Shown here: positions 1 through 7,716 of the stretch, piece after piece
Layout: every line of letters starts with the position of its first letter
Numbering within the stretch: position 1 is the stretch's first letter
From: Nocardioides sp. Soil805
GTDB taxonomy: Bacteria; Actinomycetota; Actinomycetes; Propionibacteriales; Nocardioidaceae
Direction of reading: 5' to 3'
Assembly (NCBI RefSeq): GCF_001429625.1
Contig: NZ_LMSU01000001.1
Span: forward strand, 1,540,310-1,604,309
DNA: 64,000 nucleotides
Made by a program: the position numbers and the translations under genes
Notes under the pieces: generated by a model
What the model was told of the DNA's origin: nothing
Database searches by the model: none
Seen by the model: only the letters and a program-made list of their open reading frames with translations

Positions 1-256
1 GCTCGTCGGCTGCCTACGGCTCCTGGACGACGGCTCGCACGCACGGATCGGACGCGTCGTGGTGGCCGGGTCCGCGCGCGGCCGGGGGCTGGCGCGCGAC
101 CTCATGGACGCGGCGATGGCCGTCGTCGGCGGGCGTGAGGTGCACCTCGACGCGCAGACGGGGCTCACGGCGTTCTACGCGTCGTACGGCTTCGAGGTGA
201 GCGGCCCGGAGTTCGTCGAGGACGGCGTCGCTCACGTGCCGATGGTGCGCCGGTAG
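1..256 (+). CDS. GNAT N-acetyltransferase, ElaA-like (C-terminal fragment)
   Basis: The open frame enters from the window edge (first full codon at base 2) and ends at TAG 254-256, so the N-terminus is missing. About 84 residues are visible. They contain the acetyl-CoA-binding pattern VVVAGSARGRGLARDLM (the R/Q-x-x-G-x-G/A loop of the GNAT fold), then LDAQ and FYASYGFEV, and end in EDGVAHVPM. That ending resembles the ElaA branch of GNATs, where the C-terminus reads EDGIPHIGM. Substrate is unknown. The last 25 bases overlap the convergent metallo-hydrolase gene at 232-1290. Confidence 0.8.
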   Translation, partial: LVGCLRLLDDGSHARIGRVVVAGSARGRGLARDLMDAAMAVVGGREVHLDAQTGLTAFYASYGFEVSGPEFVEDGVAHVPMVRR

Positions 257-1290
257 ACCACGACCCCGTCCTGCTCGGCGTGGGCCAGGCCGCCCCGCGC
301 GACGAGCAGCTCGAGGTGCGCGCGCGTCTCCAGGGTGGCGAGCGCGGAGTTGAAGACGTCGAGCGAGGCCAGCGTCCGCTCGTGGCGCGTCCACGACAGG
401 ACGCCCGCCACGTCGTACGACGTCAGCGCACCGCCGCCGACGGCCTCCAGGCACAGGGCGAGCCGGTCCTCGTGGTGGGCGAGCAGCTCGTCGACCCGGG
501 CGTGCGAGGAGGGCGCGACCGGGCCGTGCGCCGGGAGCAGGGTGAGGTCGGGGAGCCCGCGGACCCGCGTGAGCGACGCCATGAAGTCGCCCAGCGGCTG
601 CGCCGCGACGGCCGGCTCGAAGCCGATCGACGGCGTGATCGTCGGCAGCACGTGGTCGCCGGCGAAGAGAAGCGAGGCGTCGCGGTCGGCGAACACGTAG
701 TGGCCGCGGGTGTGGCCCGGCGTGTGGACCGCGTCGAGGGCCCGGCCGCCGACCTGCAGGCCCACGTCGCCCTCCAGCCAGGTGTCGGGGTAGTCCCACT
801 GGGACAGGTCCGGCGTGTGCGCGCGGGTGAACTCGCCCCACGCGCGGGCGATGTCCGGGGCACCCGCCCGCTCGAGCAGCGCGACGTGGGGGTCGGGGCC
901 GGTCCGGTCCCGGTCGTGGATGAGGTCGAGGGTCGCCTTGTCGCCCAGGCCCAGGCTCACGTGCGACCCGACCTCGCGCCGGATGGTGACCGCCTGTGTG
1001 TAGTGGTCGCGGTGCACGTGGGTGACGAGGAAGGACCGGATGTCGCCGACGTGGCGGTCGATCTCCTTGAGCGACTGCTCGAGCTGGGTGCGGGAGGCCT
1101 CCACGGCCCAGCCGCCGTCGATGAGCGTGAGCCCGTCGTCGGTCTCCAGCACGTAGACGTTGACCGCCCGCAGCCCGTCCATCGGCAGCGGCAGCGGGAT
1201 CCGGTGCACCCCCGGCGCGACGGCCCAGGCCCCCGGCTCGGTCCAGTGGGTGCCGGAGTCGGGTGAGATCGCGTGTGCGGTCGAGGTCAC
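232..1290 (-). CDS. MBL-fold metallo-hydrolase
   Basis: Metallo-beta-lactamase-fold hydrolase of 352 residues. Metal ligands are visible: H91-x-H93-x-D95-H96 in THVHRDH, H189 and H193 in HTPGHTRGH, and D212 in FAGDH. The strand LETDDGLTLIDGG before the first motif is typical of the fold. The C-terminal third (after about residue 270) looks like the helical/winged tail seen in LACTB2-like and flavin-independent MBL hydrolases. The true substrate cannot be read from sequence; a thioesterase, glyoxalase-II-like or RNase-like role are all possible. It is transcribed towards the ElaA-like gene and overlaps it by 25 bases. Confidence 0.85.
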   Translation of the reverse strand: MTSTAHAISPDSGTHWTEPGAWAVAPGVHRIPLPLPMDGLRAVNVYVLETDDGLTLIDGGWAVEASRTQLEQSLKEIDRHVGDIRSFLVTHVHRDHYTQAVTIRREVGSHVSLGLGDKATLDLIHDRDRTGPDPHVALLERAGAPDIARAWGEFTRAHTPDLSQWDYPDTWLEGDVGLQVGGRALDAVHTPGHTRGHYVFADRDASLLFAGDHVLPTITPSIGFEPAVAAQPLGDFMASLTRVRGLPDLTLLPAHGPVAPSSHARVDELLAHHEDRLALCLEAVGGGALTSYDVAGVLSWTRHERTLASLDVFNSALATLETRAHLELLVARGGLAHAEQDGVVVYRRTIGT

Positions 1291-1331
1291 CGGGCCGACT
1301 CTAGGCCGGTACGTCGTGCGGCTCGGGCCGT

Positions 1332-1381
1332 GGGGAACCAGATCGGCGATCGGGTGCGATGGGCGGCCGGTCTCGTTCCCC
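1332..1381. terminator. Imperfect 16-bp hairpin after the GDPD gene
   Basis: GGGGAACCAGATCGGC (1332-1347) pairs with GCCGGTCTCGTTCCCC (1366-1381) with two mismatches around an 18-base loop. It lies 16 bases beyond the stop of the minus-strand phosphodiesterase gene, so a terminator-like role is plausible. There is no U-tract. A near-identical arm occurs at 32471-32486, so this is probably a dispersed element. Confidence 0.5.
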
Positions 1382-1396
1382 GGGAGGGGCAGCGAA

Positions 1397-2239
1397 TCAG
1401 CCCAGCCAGGCGCGGTAGGCGACGACGTCGGGGGTCACGACGCCGTCGGCGCCGACCCGCGCGAGGGTGCGCCACTCGCCACGGGTGAGCGCGTAGCCGC
1501 CGAGCACGACGTCGCCCCCGCGGTGCAGCCGGCGGACGCGCTGCTCGGTGAGCAGCCGTGCCGGGACGTTGTAGCCGCCGACCCGGCCCCGGGTCTCCCG
1601 GACCTTGCGCCAGCCGCTGACGATCAGCTGGTTGCCCATCCGCGGCGAGAGGCGGCGTACCCGCTCCAGGACCGTGGCCCGCAGCGAGGAGAGGGCCGTG
1701 AGCTCGACGAGGCCGGCGTCCTTGACGAGGTTGACCACGCGGCGTACCTGGGTCGTCGACCAGTTGCTGCCCTTGAGCTCCAGCATCAGCGAGAACGGCC
1801 GGCCGCCCTCGGCGCGGTCCCGGGCGAACGCCAGCAGCTCCTCGAGGTGCGGGATCGGCCGGCGGCCGGTGCGCTCGAGGCACTGGCGGTCCAGCTGGCG
1901 GCGCGTCCACGCGCCGATGGGGCCGGTGCAGGTGGTGGTGCGGCCCAGTCCGCTGTCGTGCAGGACGACGAGCTCGTCGTCCCCGGTGCGGCGTACGTCG
2001 GTCTCGATCGCGGTCGCGCCGGCGCGCAGCGAGTGCCGGAACGCCGCCATGGTGTTCTCACCGAGGGTCCGCGTCGGGCCACCGCGGTGCGCGGTGACCG
2101 AGAAGTCGCGGGCCGCGACGGGCGCGTCCGTGCCGCCGTCGGTGGCGCTCGCCGGCGCGCCGGACAGCGGCAGGGCGAGCAGCAGGGAGAGGACCGGCGT
2201 CAGGAGCAGGGCGAGGACACGGGACACGGCGCACATCAT
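1397..2239 (-). CDS. Secreted glycerophosphodiester phosphodiesterase (GDPD)
   Basis: Hydrolyses glycerophosphodiesters to sn-glycerol-3-phosphate and an alcohol; predicted to act outside the membrane. From ATG 2239 the product is 280 residues. Tandem ATGs at 2239 and 2236 make the start ambiguous by one codon; longer in-frame extensions run antisense into the next gene and are unlikely. Residues 1-30 form a signal peptide (short basic start, leucine-rich core, ending near GAPASA). The GDPD signature follows: HRGG, ENT, a metal-binding E-x-D in AIETDVRRT, and the second catalytic His in LVVLHDS. GDPD TIM-barrel elements (LMLELKG, GADGVVTPDV) continue to the C-terminus. It diverges from the hypothetical gene at 2334. 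Confidence 0.88.
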   Translation of the reverse strand: MMCAVSRVLALLLTPVLSLLLALPLSGAPASATDGGTDAPVAARDFSVTAHRGGPTRTLGENTMAAFRHSLRAGATAIETDVRRTGDDELVVLHDSGLGRTTTCTGPIGAWTRRQLDRQCLERTGRRPIPHLEELLAFARDRAEGGRPFSLMLELKGSNWSTTQVRRVVNLVKDAGLVELTALSSLRATVLERVRRLSPRMGNQLIVSGWRKVRETRGRVGGYNVPARLLTEQRVRRLHRGGDVVLGGYALTRGEWRTLARVGADGVVTPDVVAYRAWLG

Positions 2240-2333
2240 GCCTGTCGGGACCGATTGCCCTTGTCCGGTCCCCGTGCGAGGCGCAGACTGGAGGACGGGC
2301 CGGGCGCCCGCCCGGCCGCGTCGGGAGTCAACG

Positions 2334-3011
2334 ATGGACACGCTCGTCCCCGGTCTCCGGGTCACCCACCAGATGCTCGTCGAGCGCCTGGACCTGGCCG
2401 CGGTCGCGCGTCCGACGACGGACCCCGAGCACCCGCGCGACCAGTACCCCGCCATCGACACGTTCCTGGCCAGTGCGAGCCGGCACAACGCCGCCTCGCT
2501 GGCCGTCCTGGTGCCCGCCGCGCGCAGCCACGTCGCCGACGGGTCCGAGCGCGCCCACGAGTACATCGCGCAGAGCCGCCGCTTCGAGATCGCGCTGTCG
2601 CAGGTCAAGGCCAAGCTCTACGGGTCGACGTACGCCGTGCGGCGGCCGTGGGAGTCGATCTGGAGCGACGTACGACGCGAGCTCGCCGAGACCTGTGCGC
2701 TGGAGACCGCACTGGCCGCCGACATCGCCGACACGCGCACCGACGGCGACCCCGACTGGGGCGAGCGGCTCTACCGGGCCGAGCTGTCGGCCCCCACCCG
2801 GCCGCACCCCTACATCCCCCACCAGGGGATGCCGGGCCGGGTCGCCCGGACGGTCGCCCGCCGGGTCGACGGCTTCTGGGACGTCGCCGAGGGGCGGATG
2901 GTGCCCGAGCCGCTGCACCACCACGAGCGCAAGGACGACGGGGCGCTGACGCAGTACTTCCTGGCCGACCCGCACCTGCCCGACGAGGACGAGGACGACC
3001 ACCCGGCCTGA
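2334..3011 (+). CDS. Conserved-looking hypothetical protein
   Basis: 225 residues starting at ATG 2334, which follows a GGGAG ribosome site; the frame is open further upstream, but that part is antisense to the GDPD gene. I recognise no family. There is no signal peptide or membrane segment. The protein is rich in Arg, Glu and His, with short helical stretches (AHEYIAQSRRFEIALSQVKAKLYGS), a Pro/His patch (RPHPYIPHQGMPGRVART) and a very acidic tail ending in DEDEDDHPA. Its 3' end faces the gene at 3027 with only 15 bases between them. Cytoplasmic; function unknown. Confidence 0.7.
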   Translation: MDTLVPGLRVTHQMLVERLDLAAVARPTTDPEHPRDQYPAIDTFLASASRHNAASLAVLVPAARSHVADGSERAHEYIAQSRRFEIALSQVKAKLYGSTYAVRRPWESIWSDVRRELAETCALETALAADIADTRTDGDPDWGERLYRAELSAPTRPHPYIPHQGMPGRVARTVARRVDGFWDVAEGRMVPEPLHHHERKDDGALTQYFLADPHLPDEDEDDHPA

Positions 3012-3026
3012 GGAGGCGAGCCCGCG

Positions 3027-3431
3027 TCAGAGCGAGTCGGGCACCTGCAGCGTGTCCGGGTCGCTGCGCGGCGGGAGCCCCGCCAGCGCGGCCCGCACCA
3101 GGGCGACGCGGGCGGCGACGACGACCTTGCGGCGTACGCGACCACCGGGGACGTCGCCCAGCGTCTCCTCGACCGCGGCGCTCACCTGCGCGTCCGTGAA
3201 GACGGGCCGGGCGCCTGTCTCGACCTCCACGTCCGGCAGCGCCACCAGCGCCGGCAGCAGCTGGCCGCCGAGGGCGTCGAGGACCTGGTAGCGCTCGTAC
3301 CCGCTCAGCTCGGTCCAGACGACGTCCGGGTCCAGGCGGCTCCTGCGCAGGCCGCCGCGTCGCTGGGCGGCGGCGACCGGCTTGGCGGCGGCCGTGAGGG
3401 CGAGGGTCAGCTCGTGCTCGGTGAAGCGCAT
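3027..3431 (-). CDS. Hypothetical protein
   Basis: 134 residues from ATG 3431 (MRFTEHELTLALTAAAKPV). No family is recognised. The sequence is helical and soluble-looking, with a central WTELSGYERYQVLDALGGQLLPALVALPDVEV and an Arg-rich segment GGRVRRKVVVAARVALVRAALAGLPP. The gene lies 47 bases downstream of the cation-efflux gene on the same strand and may be co-transcribed with it. Confidence 0.65.
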   Translation of the reverse strand: MRFTEHELTLALTAAAKPVAAAQRRGGLRRSRLDPDVVWTELSGYERYQVLDALGGQLLPALVALPDVEVETGARPVFTDAQVSAAVEETLGDVPGGRVRRKVVVAARVALVRAALAGLPPRSDPDTLQVPDSL

Positions 3432-3478
3432 GCCCCCAGCATGCCGCCCGACCCCGGGCGACGCCCCAGCGGTCGGGC

Positions 3479-4381
3479 TCACCAGTCGAGCTCGTGGCAC
3501 TCCCGCGACGCCGCCGACTCGACCTGGAGGGTGGCGTGGGAGATCTCGTGCTCGCGACGCAGCAGCCCGCGAGCGTCGTCCAGCACCCGCTGCGCCTGCC
3601 CCTCCTCGGCGACGAGGTGGGCGGTGGCGACGTGCATCCCCGACGTCAGGGTCCACACGTGGACGTCGTGCACGTCCGCGACCCCCGCGAGCCCGGCGAG
3701 GTCGGCGGCGATGACCTCGACCTCCATCCCGGCCGGCACGTGCTGGCCGAGGACCGCGAGCACCTGGCGGCCGAGCAGGACCGCGCGCACCGCGACGAAG
3801 ATGCCGATGAGCAGGGCCACCACGGTGTCCCACACCCCGTCACCGGTCGCCGCCACCAGCCAGCCCGCGACCAGGACGCCGACCGAGCCGAGGGTGTCGG
3901 CCACCACCTCCAGGTAGGCGCCCTTGACGTTGAGCGACTCCTCGGCGCCGCCGCGCAGCAGCAGGAGCGCGACGAGGTTGACCACGAGCCCCAGCGCGCC
4001 GACGACCAGCATGGGGGTGGAGGCGACCGCCACGTCGCTGTCGCGCCGGCCGAGCGCCTCGACGACGACGTACACCGAGACCCCGAGCATCAGCAGCACC
4101 GCGAGGCCGGAGGCGAAGACCTCGGCACGGTAGGAGCCGTAGGTACGGCGTCCCGTGGTGTCCGGCCGAGAGGCGATCCGGGTGGCCACCAGGGCGGCAC
4201 CGAGGGCCACGACGTCGGCGGCCATGTGACCGGCGTCCGAGAGCAGGGCCAGCGAGCCCGACGTGAGGCCGACGACGAGCTCCACGGAGAAGAACGCGGC
4301 GATCAGCCCGAAGGAGACCGCGAGCCGCCACCGGTGCCGCTCACCCGCGTGGCCGTGGCCGTGACCGTGACCTGCCCCCAC
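3479..4381 (-). CDS. Cation diffusion facilitator (Zn2+/Co2+/Cd2+ efflux)
   Basis: CDF-family proton-coupled divalent metal exporter of about 300 residues in the cytoplasmic membrane. The N-terminus has a His-rich metal-sensing stretch, GHGHGHGHAGERHR. Six membrane helices follow. The metal site motif is visible in helix 2 (SDAGHMAADV, H-x-x-x-D) and helix 5 (VVADTLGS). The C-terminal cytoplasmic ZT-dimer domain has DVHDVHVWTLTSG. I chose GTG 4381 because GGGGAGG stands eight bases ahead of it; the frame is open to GTG 4441, which lacks such a site. Length fits the CzcD/ZitB branch. Confidence 0.9.
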   Translation of the reverse strand: MGAGHGHGHGHAGERHRWRLAVSFGLIAAFFSVELVVGLTSGSLALLSDAGHMAADVVALGAALVATRIASRPDTTGRRTYGSYRAEVFASGLAVLLMLGVSVYVVVEALGRRDSDVAVASTPMLVVGALGLVVNLVALLLLRGGAEESLNVKGAYLEVVADTLGSVGVLVAGWLVAATGDGVWDTVVALLIGIFVAVRAVLLGRQVLAVLGQHVPAGMEVEVIAADLAGLAGVADVHDVHVWTLTSGMHVATAHLVAEEGQAQRVLDDARGLLRREHEISHATLQVESAASRECHELDW

Positions 4382-4458
4382 GCCCGCCACCTCCCCGCTC
4401 GTCCGGTGCTCGTGTCGTCGCCACCGTAGCCAGCGGGTCACCGGCACGCGCTGTGGCC

Positions 4459-5304
4459 CTACTCCCGGCCCTGCTCCCGACGCCGTCCCCACCGGGACTG
4501 GCGCGGTTGGACGTTGCGGTAGCGCATCCCGGTCGGCGGGGGTCCGGCCGGCTCGGAGGGCGACGGGACCGGCTCGGTCCCGCCGAGGAGGGAGTCGGCC
4601 GCCGTCCCACCGGTCGTGATGGTGTCGGCGCGGGCGAGGTCGTCGGGCGAGAGGACCGCCCGCACCTCGTCCACGATCTCGGCCACCACCCGGGTGTCGA
4701 CCTTGTCGGCGAAGGCGTAGAGCGCGTGGTCGCCGATCGCCGCGACCAGCAGCGTGCCGTGGGCGTAGTCGAGAAGCACGCACGTCTCGCGGTAGCGCTC
4801 CTCCAGGGCGCCGAGGACCGCGAGGGCCCGGATCCCCACCTCCGGCAGCGCCGCCATCGAGTCGAGCACCCCGCCGCCCGACTGCGGCACGGCGGCCCCC
4901 ACGACCCGCTTGTCGCCGGTGATGACCGCACCCCAGTGGGTGCCGAGCATCTGGCGGACCCGCTGCATGCAGTGGGCCAGGGCGGCGTGCACGTCGGAGC
5001 CGCCGACGACGGTGAACTCCTTGGGCGGTCGCGGGGCGCCGCCCTCCACCTCGGCGGAGAGGGTGACCTCGCGGGCCAGGCTCCAGCCCACCCGGGCGGT
5101 CACCGCCGTGCTGCTGACCGTGCTGACCCACTCGAGGTCGCCGGCACCGGTCAGGAACTCGAGCTGTCCGGCCACCCGGCACGCGTAGCGCAGGGAGACG
5201 GCGAGTCGCCCGGAGTCACCGTCGTCCCCGGAGACCGTGCCGTCGGCGGCCACGGTGAAGCGGCGGGCGGGCGGAGCGGGCGTGCCGGCGTCGTACTCGG
5301 TCAT
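4459..5304 (-). CDS. Roadblock/LC7-like fold protein, function unknown
   Basis: 281 residues from ATG 5304, with GGAGG five bases ahead; an in-frame ATG at 5316 has no such site. Residues about 10-120 form a beta-rich region (FTVAADGTVSGDDGDSGRLAVSLRYACRV) repeating 'signal and strand' patterns. The middle, GAVITGDKRVVGAAVPQSGG, then ALAVLGALEERYR, then CVLLDYAHGTLLVAAIGDHALYAFAD, follows the strand-helix-strand order of a roadblock/longin domain. I infer this from pattern only. The tail is Pro/Ser/Arg-rich and disordered. In actinobacteria roadblock proteins often partner small GTPases, but none is encoded nearby. The protein has no membrane segment. Confidence 0.55.
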   Translation of the reverse strand: MTEYDAGTPAPPARRFTVAADGTVSGDDGDSGRLAVSLRYACRVAGQLEFLTGAGDLEWVSTVSSTAVTARVGWSLAREVTLSAEVEGGAPRPPKEFTVVGGSDVHAALAHCMQRVRQMLGTHWGAVITGDKRVVGAAVPQSGGGVLDSMAALPEVGIRALAVLGALEERYRETCVLLDYAHGTLLVAAIGDHALYAFADKVDTRVVAEIVDEVRAVLSPDDLARADTITTGGTAADSLLGGTEPVPSPSEPAGPPPTGMRYRNVQPRQSRWGRRREQGRE

Positions 5305-5466
5305 CGGGACCTCCACACACAGTGCGTTGCGGCAGCGTCCGGCGGTCCCGAGACCCCATCACCCGCGTGGACACATGCCCTCAGGACAACAGCATGGAGG
5401 ACGCCGCGGGGCGAGACGGTCGAATCCCACCACCTTTCACACGCCCGTCATCCGGCCACCCGATCG

Positions 5467-5482
5467 GTAACCGGCCCGAAAC
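5467..5482 (+). promoter_or_regulatory. GlnR-like box upstream of amt
   Basis: GTAAC-CGGCCC-GAAAC matches the actinobacterial GlnR half-box GTnAC-n6-GAAAC exactly. It lies 96 bases before the amt start codon, where nitrogen-starvation activation by GlnR would be expected. The second half of the usual double box (a further GTnAC/GAAAC pair) is not clear. The rest of the 273-base gap 5305-5577 shows no other gene. Confidence 0.65.
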
Positions 5483-5577
5483 CCCGCCGGCCGTCAGGGA
5501 GAACACGACGGCCCGATCGTGGTGGGCACGGTGCGCCTCGGGAGCACGGATCCCTTCCACGACCTCAGGAGGTCACC

Positions 5578-6852
5578 ATGGTCAACACCGGCGACACCGC
5601 CTGGATCCTCACCAGCGCGAGCCTCGTGCTGCTGATGACGCCCGGCCTCGCGCTCTTCTACGGCGGCATGGTCCGGGTGCGGAGCGTGCTCAACATGATG
5701 ATGATGTCTTTCGGCGCGCTCGGCCTGGTCAGCGTCCTGTGGGTGCTCTACGGCTACTCGCTGGCCTTCGGCGACGACGTGGGCGGCGGCCTGCTCGGCG
5801 ACCCGTTCCAGTACGCCGGGCTGCGCGGGCTCATGGAGGACCTCACCTCCACCGAGGGCGGGCTGCCGGCGATGGCCTTCGTCGGCTTCCAGGCGGTCTT
5901 CGCGATCATCACCGTCGCCCTCGTGTCGGGCGCGGTGGCCGAGCGGATGAAGTTCGGCGGCTGGATGGTCTTCGCCGGCATCTGGGCCACGCTCGTCTAC
6001 TTCCCGGTCGCGCACTGGGTCTTCGACTTCTCCCTCGGCGACCACGTGGGCGGCTGGATCGCCAACGACCTCGCGGCCATCGACTTCGCCGGCGGCACCG
6101 CCGTGCACATCAACGCCGGCGCGGCGGCCCTGGCCCTCGCGATCGTGCTGGGCACGCGGCGCGGCTTCGGCGCCGAGCCGATGCGCCCGCACAACCTGCC
6201 CCTGGTGATGCTCGGTGCCGGCCTGCTGTGGTTCGGCTGGTTCGGCTTCAACGCGGGCTCCGCCGTCGCGGCCAACAACACTGCGGCCGTGGCCTGGGTC
6301 AACACCCTCGTCGCCACCGCCGCCGCCAGCCTGGCCTGGCTGGCCACCGAGAAGGTCGTCGGCGGCCACGCCACGTCGCTGGGGGCCGCCTCCGGTGTCG
6401 TGGCGGGCCTGGTCGCCATCACCCCGGCCTGCTCGTCGGTGTCCCCCCTCGGCGCGATCGCCGTCGGCGCCGTCGCGGGGGTCCTGTGCTCGCTGGCCAT
6501 CGGCGCCAAGTTCCGCTTCGGGTACGACGACTCGCTGGACGTCGTCGCCGTCCACCTGGTCGGCGGCCTGTGGGGCACGGTGGCGGTCGGTTTCCTCGCC
6601 ACCGCGGCGGCGCCGGCCGGCGTGGACGGGCTCCTCTACGGGGGCGGCGTCGACCAGCTGGGCCGCCAGGTGATCGGGGCCCTGGCCGTCCTGGTCTTCT
6701 CCTTCGTGGTCACCTTCGCCATCGCCACGGTGCTCGACTCCGCGATGGGCCTGCGGGTCGTCGAGGAGCACGAGGTGGCGGGCATCGACGCCGCGGTGCA
6801 CGCGGAGCAGAGCTACGAGCTCGGCGTGTTCGGCGGTGGGACGCCCCACTGA
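5578..6852 (+). CDS. amt: Ammonium transporter (Amt/Mep/Rh family)
   Basis: Ammonium channel/transporter of 424 residues in the cytoplasmic membrane with about 11 helices. Start ATG 5578 follows AGGAGG by five bases. Hallmarks are present: periplasmic gate phenylalanines in FVGFQAVFAII (F104, F108), W147 in AHWVFD, and the twin pore histidines H177 (GTAVHINAG) and H326 (VAVHLVGGLWG). Unlike many amt loci there is no glnK or glnD gene downstream; the next gene is convergent. Expression is probably raised under nitrogen limitation through the GlnR-like box at 5467. Confidence 0.95.
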   Translation: MVNTGDTAWILTSASLVLLMTPGLALFYGGMVRVRSVLNMMMMSFGALGLVSVLWVLYGYSLAFGDDVGGGLLGDPFQYAGLRGLMEDLTSTEGGLPAMAFVGFQAVFAIITVALVSGAVAERMKFGGWMVFAGIWATLVYFPVAHWVFDFSLGDHVGGWIANDLAAIDFAGGTAVHINAGAAALALAIVLGTRRGFGAEPMRPHNLPLVMLGAGLLWFGWFGFNAGSAVAANNTAAVAWVNTLVATAAASLAWLATEKVVGGHATSLGAASGVVAGLVAITPACSSVSPLGAIAVGAVAGVLCSLAIGAKFRFGYDDSLDVVAVHLVGGLWGTVAVGFLATAAAPAGVDGLLYGGGVDQLGRQVIGALAVLVFSFVVTFAIATVLDSAMGLRVVEEHEVAGIDAAVHAEQSYELGVFGGGTPH

Positions 6853-6929
6853 ACCGGAGGCACGGGGCCTCGGGGGTCGTCGGTGCCACGGTCCGCTGCA
6901 GGGCCGTGGCGCCGATCGCCCGTCCGGGG

Positions 6930-7013
6930 TCACTCCACGCTGATCACTCCACGCGGATCACTGCGCGCGGCTCACGCCACTCGAATCACTGCGCGCGGCT
7001 CACGCCACGCCAG
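6930..7013. repeat. Six-copy 14-bp tandem repeat
   Basis: Six units of 14 bases follow each other without spacers: 6930 TCACTCCACGCTGA, 6944 TCACTCCACGCGGA, 6958 TCACTGCGCGCGGC, 6972 TCACGCCACTCGAA, 6986 TCACTGCGCGCGGC, 7000 TCACGCCACGCCAG. All begin TCAC. Units 3 and 5 are identical, so the array seems to have grown partly by duplication of a 28-base pair. It fills most of the gap between the convergent amt and DUF1330 genes, and the last unit supplies the latter's stop codon. Confidence 0.85.
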
Positions 7014-7290
7014 GCACGATCCGCATGTCGCGCACCGCACCGCCGTCGAGGGCGGCCAGCGCCTCCGAGTAGGCCGGGCTGTCGTGGGCGGCGCGGGCCG
7101 CCTCCACCGACTCGAAGACGATGACCACCGTGCGGGTGGACTCGCCGGCCTCGTAGGTCTGCTCGGGCAGTCCCCGCGCGACGAACGTGCCACCCGCCGC
7201 CCGCAGGGCCGGCCCGGCCAGCTCGGCGTACGCCGCGACCTTGTCCTCGTCGATGATCTCCCGGTAGGTGCTGATCCAGTAGGCGCTCAT
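7000..7290 (-). CDS. DUF1330 family protein
   Basis: 96-residue protein of the DUF1330 dimeric alpha/beta-barrel (ferredoxin-like) group. Features are MSAYWISTYREIIDEDKVAAYAELAGPAL, then GGTFVARG, then VVIVFESVEAARAAHDSPAYSEALA, all typical. Function of the family is unknown. ATG 7290 is chosen; an ATG three codons upstream is also possible. The stop codon lies inside the last unit of the 14-bp tandem array, so changes in that array could alter the C-terminus (…IVPGVA). Confidence 0.85.
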   Translation of the reverse strand: MSAYWISTYREIIDEDKVAAYAELAGPALRAAGGTFVARGLPEQTYEAGESTRTVVIVFESVEAARAAHDSPAYSEALAALDGGAVRDMRIVPGVA

Positions 7291-7330
7291 GGGCCCCATC
7301 CTGTCGGGTCCGGGGTGACAGCATGGACGG

Positions 7331-7672
7331 GTGGACGAGGTACGGACGCGGCTGGAGGCCGAGCGGGCGACGGTGCTGGCGCGGCTCGCCGCCCTCACGG
7401 GGGACCACGACGCCATCGTCGCGGCCTCGCTCGACACCAACGCCGACGACGAGCACGACCCCGAGGGGGCCACCATCGCCTTCGAGCGCTCGCAGGTCGG
7501 TGCGCTCGTCGCCCAGGCCCGTGAGCACCTCGCCGAGATCGACCGGGCGGTCGCGCGGCTCGACGACGGGTCGTACGGCACCTGCGAGCGCTGCGGCGAG
7601 CCGATCCCCGTCGCCCGCCTGGAGGCCCGCCCCACCGCCCGCCGGTGCGTGAGGTGCGCCACAACGGATTGA
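7331..7672 (+). CDS. DksA/TraR-type C4 zinc-finger protein
   Basis: 113-residue regulator of the DksA/TraR family, cytoplasmic. An N-terminal coiled-coil hairpin (about residues 1-80, rich in Arg/Glu/Ala) is followed by the four-Cys zinc finger CERCGEP…RRCVRCAT. Such proteins enter the RNA polymerase secondary channel; actinobacterial members lack the strict DksA tip, and here the tip region reads DTNADDEHDPEGAT. The start is GTG 7331; the nearby ATG at 7323 is in another frame. It precedes the c-di-GMP enzyme gene by 44 bases on the same strand. Confidence 0.88.
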   Translation: MDEVRTRLEAERATVLARLAALTGDHDAIVAASLDTNADDEHDPEGATIAFERSQVGALVAQAREHLAEIDRAVARLDDGSYGTCERCGEPIPVARLEARPTARRCVRCATTD

Positions 7673-7716
7673 GCAATCCCCCGCCTCACGCGGCCGTGGG
7701 ATGGGACGATGCGCGG

